64,000 bases of DNA from Hippophae tibetana (taxonomy: Eukaryota; Streptophyta; Magnoliopsida; Rosales; Elaeagnaceae). The stretch spans positions 21,355,501 to 21,419,500 of the forward strand of contig CM072801.1 in the NCBI GenBank assembly GCA_037013495.1. Direction: 5' to 3'. The notes under the pieces are model-generated. The model saw nothing but the letters and a program-made list of their open reading frames with translations. It was not told the DNA's origin and searched no databases. Below are positions 1 through 10,200 of this stretch, piece by piece. Position 1 is the stretch's first letter; each line of letters begins with the position of its first letter. Made by a program: the position numbers and the translations under genes.

Positions 1-215
1 CAGCCATATTAGCTGCATTGGCAGCTTGAAACATGGCATCACGTTATTTTCTTATTTGGGACCCACGTGGTTGATGTATCTTTTGGCCTTTTCTGCCTCT
101 TTGACTTCTTGTATTATTGAGAGTCCATATTCCATTTTTTGAATTTACATCTGTCGTCCATATGCTCATTTTTGTCACAATAATAGCAATGATATTTTAG
201 AGTACGATTGACACA
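1..215 (-). pseudogene. Copia-A gag, zinc-knuckle part
   Basis: The minus-strand translation contains a CCHC zinc knuckle, read as CYYCDKNEHMDDRC (C-x2-C-x4-H-x4-C), followed by a basic stretch, the usual end of a Copia gag. The frame is open up to about position 215 and then enters unrelated AT-rich DNA. The preceding part of gag resumes near 1599, so the 216-1598 block is an insertion. Gag would package element RNA in virus-like particles; this copy is broken. Confidence 0.75.
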
Positions 216-1598
216 TCCTTAAAAGATACGTCAAAATTTAAACCTCATTTTTAGGAAAAATGTGTAATTGGTAGTATAGTTAAAGTAAGGGTCGAACCTG
301 GAGAAGATTAGTAACAATTCTACTTTTAATTACTAGTTTATTAGTGAGTCAATTTAAATTAATAATAAAGTGTTTTAGCGTAAAAGTTTGATTATTGATC
401 AGCCTAAATCTTAAACAATTAAACAATGCAGAAGTATGCTTATTAAATTTAATTCATTCATTGCAATAAGATTTGAAAAAATAATAACTAAACTAGGTAA
501 GACTTCTTTAGTCTAAAAATTCAATCATATTTGTAATAGAAGCTATAAAGTACCACTTTGAATAAGAATATTAGCGATTATAAGCTAATATCTTCAACTA
601 ACAATGAACATATCCATGTAATGAACTAGTTGTACACCGTAATTCATAACATGTATAGTTTTGACATTCAAATATTAAATTGAACACATCAAAAATTCAA
701 GAATTAAAACTAAAATTTATCATGATGTTAAATAAACCATAGTCTATGGTTTGAAATTTTCTACAATCCCAATAAATTATTTAACTAGCCGTAAAATTTA
801 TAAAATCTAATAAACAAATAAACACTGCATCATAAATAAAAAAAAAGGTAGAGAAAAGAATCTGATTTTGATGAACTATTGGAGCTAAAGGAACCAAAAA
901 TATCAATCTTCAACTTATTCTTCAAGAATCTTTAAGAATGACACAAAGATGAATTTTTTCTCAATTTTTATCTCCATTTTTGTGTGTTTTGGCAACTGTT
1001 TGTGTAGAATGGCGATGTTGCTTGGGTATTTATATGTGAAAAATTATGTTTTTGGGCTCAGATTAAATCTAGACCATTAGATGGGAAAACATGGATGTAG
1101 ATCCATTATGTCATATGTCATGGAGAGAGAAAAAGTTAGTCAAATGGTCAAAACGCTTTCAAAACGCACTCAGACACTAAATTCATGCGTGTTGGAAGGT
1201 GGTGAGCCACATGCACTTGACATGGCTGAAGGAGATAGTGTTGTGTGCGACATGCGCGATTCGAGCAGAACCTAGAGTACATGAATGATAGCGTGACACC
1301 ACGTTTTACCACATGACAACGTGACACCACGTGTCACCACATGGCAACGTGACATGGATGTCATATGTCGCACACAGAGCAGAGCATGACAAAGTTGAAT
1401 TTTCCTAAGTTAATCCACTTGACCAAAAAATTCCAAAAAAAATTATAAAAGTTACAAAAAAATCTCAAAAATTCTAGAAAATTTATATTTTTTCAATAAA
1501 TACAAATAAATATTTTTAACACATTATAATAATGAAATATCTGTAAATATAAAGGAGCTAACGCATAAAATGTGTATAAAATATAACTTATCAAGAGC
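216..1598. mobile_element. Non-coding interspersed repeat N1, inserted in Copia-A gag
   Basis: A 1.4-kb block interrupts the Copia-A gag frame. Its left end (near 216-250) and the reverse complement of its right end (near 1565-1598) can be aligned as an imperfect inverted repeat, so a terminal-inverted-repeat element is possible, but no clear target duplication is visible. It has an AT-rich left half with no long ORF. A GC-richer part (1081-1380) contains repeated GTGACACCACGT-type words, and it ends in an A-rich tail. A related block lies at 2440-3410. Class is unknown; a defective LTR element is an alternative. Confidence 0.5.
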
Positions 1599-2435
1599 AT
1601 TCTTCAACCTTTCCCTATTTCAGTGTTCACACTTGTCTTTGGATTTGTTTGATTGGCTTTGTATTGCAACAATGATGGAGAAGTTTTCAATTTATTCTGA
1701 TGTCATTTGTCGTTGTGCCTCATCTTAGGAAACAAGGGAGTATGCTTCTCGGACATTGGACATTGATGTCATCATGAGAATATTGCTCGAAGCACCATTG
1801 TAGGTGTCATTGAGGCCCATAAGGAATTGCATCATGCAATCTTCTTCGATTAATTCATTGTGTAGCTTCATTTGATTACAAGGGGGAGGGGTTCAATGCA
1901 TGTCTAATTTGCCCCGAAGGGTTGTGTGTAATAGGCGAAAACTGTCATGGTGCCTTGTGTAAGAGAGGCGATGGGTTTTTGAATCTGATATATTGTTGGT
2001 GCATTTTTTTGTGAGAATTGTTCTTTGAAATTTTCCCACACTCCATGAGCAGTCATGGCATGGACAACCCCTTTTAAATTGATCTCCAAATAGTAGGCAA
2101 GCCATGAAAGAATCATACTATATCATTTTCTTCATAAAGCATGCTCCTTTGGTTGTTCAGTTACTAATGGAGGCTCAGTGGAACCATTAGTAGATCCAAT
2201 TTTGTTATTGGCTTTGAAAAATCATGGATTTGCTCCGAGATGCATAATTGGGTCCATTCAATTTCTCTTAGACTAATATATTATGGTAGGCATAATATGG
2301 ATTTGATGGGTTTGTACTAAAATTGTTGTTGCTGCTTTTTGAACTTTGAGAATCAGATTGTCTGTTGGCTGGTGTTTTGTCATCTTCTGTTATATTGTTT
2401 GGTGATTTGTTGAGGTTTTGCTAGGCTAGGAAATC
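1599..2435 (-). pseudogene. Copia-A gag, N-terminal and central part
   Basis: Minus-strand frames contain the typical Copia gag order: a Pro/Tyr-rich start and a G-x-N-Y-A-S-R-S-K-S-M motif (around 2320-2210), then VWENFKEQFSQKNAPTIYQ and a following helix ending in AYYT (around 2050-1940), then the NVREAYSLVS segment (around 1760-1720). This is the retrotransposon gag capsid domain of plant Copia elements. Several stop codons and small frame changes break it. Its continuation, the zinc knuckle, is found left of position 215. Confidence 0.8.
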
Positions 2436-2439
2436 AAGT

Positions 2440-3410
2440 AGTGATCGCCACACAATTAATAGCCTAAAAATCAGATTAAATAATATAATTGAGAAAAAAA
2501 TATTAGATTATCACATGTTGAAAATTGGGTTCATAAGATCCCTAGATTAATAAATTAATTACACATAATTGTGTTCATAAAACTCATATTTTTTATAAAA
2601 GAAGACATAAAATTAATAAAGAAAAGAGTAGAAAAAGAAATACAATCAATCTCTTGAATTGTAAAATTAATTTCTTCTTGAATCTATACCAAAATTGTCG
2701 TTTCTTGAATTTTTCTGTATTTTTCTCTTTTTAGCTCTAAAAACTAACCAAAATTATGCTAATGGAGGTCAATTAGGGTTTATGGAGTGATTAAGGGCTT
2801 AAATAAAACTCAGGTGCGATTTGGACCATCCGATCAGCTTCAAATTAAGGGTTACGATCAAAACAAGCAAAATTGACAGTTTCAGCCAATCACAGCGTGA
2901 CACGTGGCATCAAAAGTTCATTGGGCGAATCAGAGAGCGACGCGTGGCAGGGGAGACCGATCAGAGTCAACGTTCGCCGAGTCAGCACCACGTGGCACGA
3001 CGTGATTCGCAGGAACGGATGGCGTGGCACACGGGTGTAACGCTTCGAGCAATAGCGTTGTGACACGTGTCATAGCGAGTTGACTGATTTCCGAGCTCGG
3101 ATTGAACGCTGTGCTGACACGTGGTGCGTGTTTCTCCTCCTCACACGCGGCGCAACGTGATTCGCTTTCCGTGCTTGCGTGGCGTCCACGTGGCTTGCTT
3201 AGTCAGCTCCTATGCTTGCATGACATGCCACGTGCCAGCCTCTGATTGGTCCTGCGTTAAAAATTCCAAAAAAATTCAAAAAATTATATTTTCACTAAAA
3301 AAATTATATTTTAATTTTTTTAGCCACAAAAATACTATTTATTAAATAAAACAAGTAAATATTAAGTTAAAAAGTGTACTAATGACTCTATTTTCATAGA
3401 GTCATCAAGT
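2440..3410. mobile_element. Non-coding interspersed repeat N2, related to N1, in the Copia-A leader
   Basis: This block lies between gag and the primer-binding site of Copia-A, where a leader of one kilobase without coding is unexpected. Its layout parallels N1: an AT-rich half (2440-2800), a recognisable shared stretch near 2808-2840 (compare 1055-1085), a GC-rich part (2880-3250) packed with CACGTGGC, GACACGTG and CGTGGCA words, and an A-rich tail. It ends in a perfect hairpin at 3383-3404. The 80-codon and 74-codon ORFs here (2821-3063 and 3121-3345) read through the repeat words and match nothing I know. Confidence 0.45.
3383..3404. repeat. Perfect hairpin, 8-bp stem and 6-base loop
   Basis: TGACTCTA and TAGAGTCA flank TTTTCA. 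The hairpin marks the right end of repeat N2, 16 bases before the Copia-A primer-binding site. A terminal hairpin recalls Helitron 3' ends, but no CTRRT terminus follows. Confidence 0.6.
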
Positions 3411-3420
3411 AGCAGGTTGT

Positions 3421-3433
3421 AGCTCTGATACCA
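3421..3433 (-). other. Primer-binding site of Copia-A
   Basis: On the minus strand this reads TGGTATCAGAGCT, the usual plant Copia primer-binding site complementary to the 3' end of initiator methionine tRNA. It sets the orientation of Copia-A and lies 14 bases inside the LTR boundary at 3448. Confidence 0.85.
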
Positions 3434-3447
3434 GCTCAAAAAGAATG

Positions 3448-3550
3448 TTAGGAATATAAAGTAATAGTGAAGTAGGAAAGTTGGATTGAATAATTTGTGT
3501 GTACTATTCCAAGCATGTAGGATATATACAAGATATGTAATAAAAACTAG
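3448..3550 (-). repeat. 5' LTR remnant of Copia-A
   Basis: On the plus strand the segment starts TGTTAGGAATATAAAG, directly outside the primer-binding site, as expected for the inner edge of an antisense 5' LTR. The far end is not defined because fold-back sequence follows, and no partner LTR is in the window. Confidence 0.55.
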
Positions 3551-3554
3551 GGAA

Positions 3555-3885
3555 GATTACTATAAAGCTTCTATACTTATTTTAATAGTGACCCTTAGGT
3601 CCTGTTCTTATTTTTATAACAATTTTATCCTATTGTTATGAAAAAGTGAATGCACTTGAACAAATAATTGTTATTTTTATTTTATTTTTTCTCAATTCTT
3701 TCGGTTACAATTTATTTAAGTTATAACATTCTCTATCTAATATAATTGAAAAGATAAAAAAATTACCTTTATCTTTTTACGGTCACTTTTTCATAATAAT
3801 ATAACTAAACTGTTATAAAATATAGATACAGGATTTAAATGTTATTTTTACAACAAGTATTTTTCTCTAAAAACTATGCTACCAC
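3555..3885. mobile_element. Fold-back element (MITE-like) just upstream of an SPL exon
   Basis: About 110 bases at the left (3565-3660) are similar to the reverse complement of the right part (3780-3880). Both arms carry TCCTGT, then TATAACA, then TTATGAAAAAGTGA. The element is AT-rich with no ORF. Its right edge is under 200 bases from the splice acceptor at 4071. No clear target duplication was seen. Confidence 0.5.
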
Positions 3886-4071
3886 TATGGCTAATACAGT
3901 AACTTTCATGATCCACAATCTGTGAGATTTTTCTAAGCTAGCAAAAGTTATGTAAATACATTATAATAATGAGAATATAGTACAATAGTATTTTTAATAG
4001 TAAAGAACTGAATGAGAAATGTAGTTCTTTTGAATGGGATTGGTTGGTAATGTGTTGTAATTACTTTGCAG

Positions 4072-4253
4072 GTTTCATCGCCTTCAAGAATTTGATGAAG
4101 GGAAGAGAAGTTGTCGCAGGCGTTTAGCTGGTCACAATAAAAGGAGGAGGAAAACAAATCCCAAAACTACTGTTAATGGAAGTTCACTTAATGATGATCA
4201 AACTAGTGGTTATCTATTGATAAGTTTATTGAGGATACTGTCCAACTTGCATT
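4072..4253 (+). CDS. SPL1/12: SPL exon 2: second half of the SBP domain
   Basis: The exon follows TTTGCAG and begins in the middle of the Arg codon before Phe-His. It encodes [20 protein letters not shown] and then the bipartite nuclear signal GHNKRRRK, with the His and last Cys of the second SBP zinc site. It ends in [15 protein letters not shown] before gtaagt. The split before Phe-His is the conserved SBP intron position. The last base T joins CC of the next exon to give Ser, as in relatives. Confidence 0.95.
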
Positions 4254-7200
4254 GTAAGTAAATAGTAAATATTGTGAGTTTCAGTTTTGAATGTAATTAT
4301 TTGAATTCTCACCGCAAGGCTCAACTAGTCCCCCCGTTGCTATTTGAAGATTTAATGTGAATTTTGAGGATTTACATGTGGATTGGATGTTTACGTGTAT
4401 GTTGCTATTTATTTAAACACTATCAACAGTAAAAAGAGTGTAAAAGGAAATATGTTTTACTTTCTTACCAAGAACCATGGATCCAGCTGATTTGAGAGAA
4501 AATATAGTTAATATGGACCTACCATATTATGTATGTTTTCTCGCACACCTCAATCATCAACCAACTCAATTCAATGTTGAGGAAGAGGGACTGAATGAAA
4601 CAATGTTCAGCCCTGACCTACCACTGATTAGATAATACTTGTATAGATCACTATTTCCTCTTCATCTTGTCACAATATCTGAAGATTGTTTTTCCCTTTC
4701 CAATAAGCTTTGAAGCCTGAATTAACACAATTGTTTCAATCAACTGAATTGTATGTTTTTTCATTCCTTACAAGAATGTTTTCTTGGGAAATACCCTTTG
4801 GTGGATATTGTAGGAAATCAATCTAGGTGTGATATTAATTGGAACCCAATTTTGTATATCCAACTGTATATTAGTTGAGATTAGCTCTAATTCATTTTAT
4901 ATAGATCCTAATTTATAGGAGACAATGAAGGTCATAAGAACCAATTGTCATATGTATATATATATGTATCCAATTTTAAGAAATAAAAATGAAGTGATTT
5001 CAGAAAAATCTCATAAAACTTCACGGTATCAGACCAACTTCTAAGTAATACTTTTGAGATAGCTCAATTAGTTCTTTAAGAGCCTTACAATGAAGTCCAA
5101 ATTCAGATTCTTTGAATCGAGCAAAAGCTGCATCTAACAAGAAGCTTTTAACATAAGTTCATTTCCTTTCTTCGGAGTTTCAAGCTGAGATTCTAGAGAA
5201 GGTGAGAGAGAATCCTCAAACCTATTAGCAGTGACTGAATGAGAAATTGATTTCTCAGATTGTATTTTGACATTGCTTCCATCAGATTTCTTCTTGTTCT
5301 CAAGGGACCTTAGGAGTGTCCCAAGTCCCTCAACTTTCATTTCATTCTTAGTTTTCTCATTGAATGGTTTATTAGGCTCAGAAACCGTTACTCTTAGTCT
5401 TCTTTTCTATCATGGTAGACCTCGAGCAAACATCTGGGAATTCATCTACATCTAATCCCTCATCCAATATTCCTACTGCTCCTCGGCTAACACCAGTCAC
5501 CACAGAAAATAACCTTGTCCCTATCACCACCTATAAACTTAATGATCACAACTACCTTTAATGGTCTCAATCAATGATGATGTTCATAAGCAGGCGAAAC
5601 AAGGATGAATATTTCACTGGTGCTATTTCAAAACCTGACCCAAATAATGTTGATTACAGGATCTGGAAAGTAGAAAACAATCTGATTATGTCTTGGTTAA
5701 TCAGTTTTATGACAACAGAGATAAAGGAGAAAATTTCTTGTTGTACACCACATCAAAAGAAATATGGGAAGTAGCACATGAAACGTTCTCTAGTAGCGAG
5801 AACACTATCGAGCTTTTCTATGTGGAGAGTTCCTTCCAGGACCTTCGTCAAGGCGAAAACTCTGACGATTTATTTCACAACCCTTACTCGTCATTGGTAG
5901 CAGCTAGACTTATTTGAGACACTTGAATGGAAGTGTCCAGAAGATCGTGCATATTTTAGGAAGATCGTGGAGACTAAGCATGTCTTCAAATTCTTGATGG
6001 GACTCGATAAACCTCTTGATGAAGGGGTAGAATTCTTGGAGCAAAACCACTACCAAGTCTACAAGAGGCATTTTTTGAGGTGCGTAGAAAGGAGAGTCGA
6101 AAACGTGTTATGTTGGGACAATCTAATCCTCCCACGATTCCTAAAGTTCTAGCATTTGCAGCAGTCAAAGACAATCCACCAGATTCTGGTGCATTCACTG
6201 TTCGAAGCAATTCTTAACATACTGATAATAATCGAATAAAGAAGGTCGCCCATGGTAAATTATTGTTGGAAGCCTAGGCATTTGAAGGAAACTTGTTGGA
6301 AATTACATGGAAAACCTTCTGACTGGAAGCTAAATCAAGGCCGTGAGGCATAGGGAAATGCTGTAATTACTAAAGTATCTCAATCCGGTAATCCTATCCC
6401 ATTCACTAAGGATTGGTTAAAACTTCTATAACAACTTATACAAAAGGCAAAAATCAACACCACATTCAGTAGCAGTAGGAATAACGCCATACATAGCTCC
6501 AATAATTCAGCAATGCATGCAACCAAATTCCCCTCCTCATCTTGGATAGTAGACTCAGGTGCCTTTAATCACACGACAGGTGACCAATCCCTTTTTACAA
6601 CCTACTTGCCTTGTAACAAACTTCAAACAATGCGTATTGCAAATGGTACACGCATCACAGTGGTCGGACCTTATCCTTAAATCTGTGTTATTTGTACTTG
6701 ATTTTAACTGCAATCTTATATCAGCTAGTAGACTAAATCGTGACCTTAATTGTGAAACTAAATTCCGTGCTAAATCTTATATTTTTCAGGACCTGAGCTC
6801 GGGGAAGATGATTGACAATGTTGATTTTGGTGCGGGCTTCTATGTTCTCGATGTCGACACTTCAATCTATTCTATTAGTCATTAGATAGTCATACTAATA
6901 AGAATAGTAAAATCATGATGTGGCACTTTCATTTAGGTCATCCAATTTTTTTGTACTTGAAACGTTTGTTTCCATCCTTATGTCTTAATAAAAATCCCAA
7001 TTTATTTCAGTGTGAAGTTTGTCAGTTGGCAAAGCAACACTTTTTCACCACGTACATACAAACCAAGTCATTCTTTTTCCCTCATTCACGGTAACATTTG
7101 GGAGCTATGTCATATTCTCAGTGTTACTGGTGCTCGATGGTTTTTATTGTTAGTTGATGATCATACTCTATTGTGTTGGACATTTCTTATGAAAGAAAAA

Positions 7201-10200
7201 TATGAAACCAAGCACATATTTCCACTTTTTCATGCCATGGTCCAAACTCAATTCAACGTTAATGCTTAAATCCTAAAAATTGATAATGCTAGAGATTTCT
7301 TTAATTCCAATCTTGGTGGATATTTCAAATCATATGGTATTGTCCAACAAAGCTCTTGTGTTGACATACCACAACAAAATGATATAACTGAATGTAAAAA
7401 CCGTTATATACTTGAGGTTGCATGATCTTTGCTTTTTCAAGCCAATGTTCCAAAACAATTCTAGGGTGAACCATCCTTACTGCAACATATCTGATCAACT
7501 GAATGTCTTCTCGCGTTCTCAAATTTCACTCACCTTTGCAAAAGTTTCAGGGTCAATATCCTATTTCACGATTTCTATGACAAATTCCTTTCAAGTTCTT
7601 TGGTTACACTGCCCTTTCTCCATATCCATTCACAATAGCTTGGTAAACTTGATGCCCATGCTATTAAATGCATCTTCCTTGGATACTCAACCAACCAAAA
7701 GTGCTATAAATGTTTCTCTCCCATCACCCGCAAGTTTTACAATTCTATGGACGTTACTTTCTTTGAAAAAACTCCTTTCTACTCTAATTTTGCAATTCAG
7801 GGGGAGAATCATACAAATAAATTGCAGAATTAGGATTGGTCATCACTCATTGAACCGAATTCACCATCTCATTTGTCTTCCATTGCTTTGTCCTCTTCCA
7901 ATCTGGTTCTAATTTCATATTTGCAAACACAAACACCAATGACTCAATAGACTTCTCCATCAGAAACCAAGCCTGATCAATCTCCCATTGTCTATCCTAG
8001 ATATCTTCTTCATTCTAATGATGCCATAAAAGTATATGGAAGAAAGAAAAATCCTGATTTGCCCATATGGAATCAACAAAGCCAAGAGAAAAGGTGTTTG
8101 ATTATCTACTCAACATCTTCTTTGCAGTTACATCTCTTACGCAAATCTATCCCCAAAATTTCAGGCATTTGTGACATTCCTAGACAAAATCAAGATTCTT
8201 AATTTTGTCAATGAGGCTCTAAAGGTCCCTGAATGGCACAAGGAAACCTTAGAAGAATACATTGTACCTAAAAAGAATGATACATGGATGTTAACAGAGC
8301 TACCACCTGGAAAAAAGACAGTAAGCTGTAAATGGATATTCTCAGTCAAACAGAAGGTAGATGGAAATGTAGATAGATACAAAGCCCGACTAGTGGCTAA
8401 AGGGTCACCCAATCATATGAATTGATTATCAGGAGACTTTTGCTCCTGTAGCGAAACTTAACACAGTTCGACTCTTGTTGTTTATTGTAGTTAATAAGGA
8501 TTGACTACTACTTCAATTTGATGTCAATAACGTATTCTTAAATAGAGATTTGATCGAAGAAGTTTACATGGATATACCTTCTAGCTTTGAGACCAAGAAT
8601 ACACAAGGGAAGGTGCGCAAATTGAGAAAGACATTATATGTACTTAAACAGTCACCTAGAGCATGGTTTGATAGGTTCACCAAGGTCCTCAAACAGGATG
8701 GAGACTCTCAAACATAGGCAGACCACACTTTATTTATCAAACACTTCACAAATGAAAGAATCATAATTTTGATTGTATATATTGATGAAAAGACTTGAGA
8801 TGCTATTATCTAAGGAATTTGAGATTAAAGACTTGTGGTATTTAAAATATTTCTTAGGGATGGAGGTGGCACGGAGCAACAAAGGAATTTCAGTCTCTCA
8901 ACACAAGTATGTTTTAGTACTCTTACATGAGATCGACATGAGTGTGTGTAAACCTGTTGAAACACCTATAGATCCTAACACTAAACTAATATCTCGAACT
9001 GATGAATTAGTAGCTGACAAAGGGCGGTATGAACGTTTGGTGGGTAAGTTAATATATCTGATTCATACACGTTCTGATATAAGTTTTGCAGTCAGTGTTG
9101 TTTGCCAATTTCTTAGCAACCTATCAGTAGATCACTTAGAGGTAGTAAACCGTATTCTAAGGTACTTGAAGAAGGATCCTGAAAAAGGACTCATGTTCAG
9201 GAAAACAATCAATCAAATATTAGAAGTTTATACTGACGCTGATTGAGCTGGATCTCCTAGTGACCAAAAATCCACGTCTATATATTGCTCATTTATTTGG
9301 GAAAATTTGGTGACATGGCGTAACAAAAAGCAGGCAGTGGTAGCACGTAGTAGTGCCAAGGTCAAGTTTCGTGCATTAGCTTTTAGCATATGTGAAGGAA
9401 TTTGGCTAAAATGACTGCTAAACGAACTCAAGGTTGAAAGTTGAGATTCTATCAGGATCATTTGTGACAACCAGTCAACAATTGCAATTATAAAAAATCT
9501 AGTCCATTAGGATCGAATTAAACATGTGGAAATTGACAGACACTTCATGAGTGAAAAATTGTGGACAAGATAATCTCTCTCAACTATATTCAATCTAGAC
9601 AACAAGTAAAGGATATCTTAACCAAAGCTTTGTTTAGACCTAATTTCACTAAGTTAAGTGAAGTACTTGGTTTGAAGAACATATATCGCCTAGCTTAAAG
9701 GGAGTGTATGAATTCAATCTAGGCGTGAGATTAGCTGTAACCCATTTTATATATCCAACTGTATATTAGTTGAGATTAACTGTAACCCATTTTATATAGA
9801 TCCTAATTTATAAGAGATAATTAGAGTCATAAGAACCAATTATCATCCGCATAAATATGTATCCAAGTTCAAGAAATAAAAATGAAGTGATTTCAGAAAA
9901 ATCTCATAAAACTTAAGATATAATGTGATTTTCCCATATAAATTATTATGGAACGAGAAAAGAACGATCCAATGTAAGAATTTATTATTATTAATTTTGT
10001 TAACATTCATTTCTTGGTGATTTCTTTCTGTTTTACTTTGCTGCTTTAACTTTCTGAATATCTATTTGCTACTTTGAGATTTTGCCATGAGTCAGTGACT
10101 GCCTACTATTTGGGGCTAGTGATTTTTGCTTCCAATTATTGCAGCCAATAGATCTAACCAGACTACGGATCAGGATTTGCTGACTCATCTTTTGAGAAAC

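Larger units (their letters stand above)
1..3550 (-). mobile_element. Copia-A: decayed Ty1/Copia retrotransposon, 5' part only, antisense within SPL intron 1
   Basis: Read on the minus strand from right to left, this holds an LTR remnant (from 3448), a primer-binding site matching the initiator-Met tRNA 3' end (3421-3433), a Copia gag N-terminal region (about 2435-1599) and a gag zinc knuckle (before 215). Protease, integrase and RT would lie beyond the left edge. In-frame stops and two large non-coding insertions (216-1598 and 2440-3410) show it is dead. It sits directly upstream of the second SBP exon of the SPL gene, so it most likely occupies SPL intron 1. The right end is uncertain because an AT-rich fold-back element begins about 100 bases into the LTR. 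Confidence 0.8.
4809..9916 (+). mobile_element. Copia-B: complete but decayed Ty1/Copia retrotransposon in SPL intron 2
   Basis: The element has a 215-bp 5' LTR (4809-5023), a primer-binding site, gag, protease, integrase, reverse transcriptase and RNase H in Copia order, a purine tract and a 211-bp 3' LTR (9706-9916), between GATAT duplications. The LTRs differ at many positions (roughly one in eight by eye), so the insertion is old. All coding parts carry stops or frameshifts and the RT catalytic box is altered. It lies in the sense direction of the SPL gene, in the intron between 4253 and 10145. Confidence 0.95.

Noticed and set aside
3383-3410. Helitron 3' end
   Set aside because: The hairpin is good but CTRRT is absent and no TC 5' end was identified.
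3948-4157. Antisense 69-codon ORF
   Set aside because: It overlaps SPL exon 2 on the opposite strand and has no motif.
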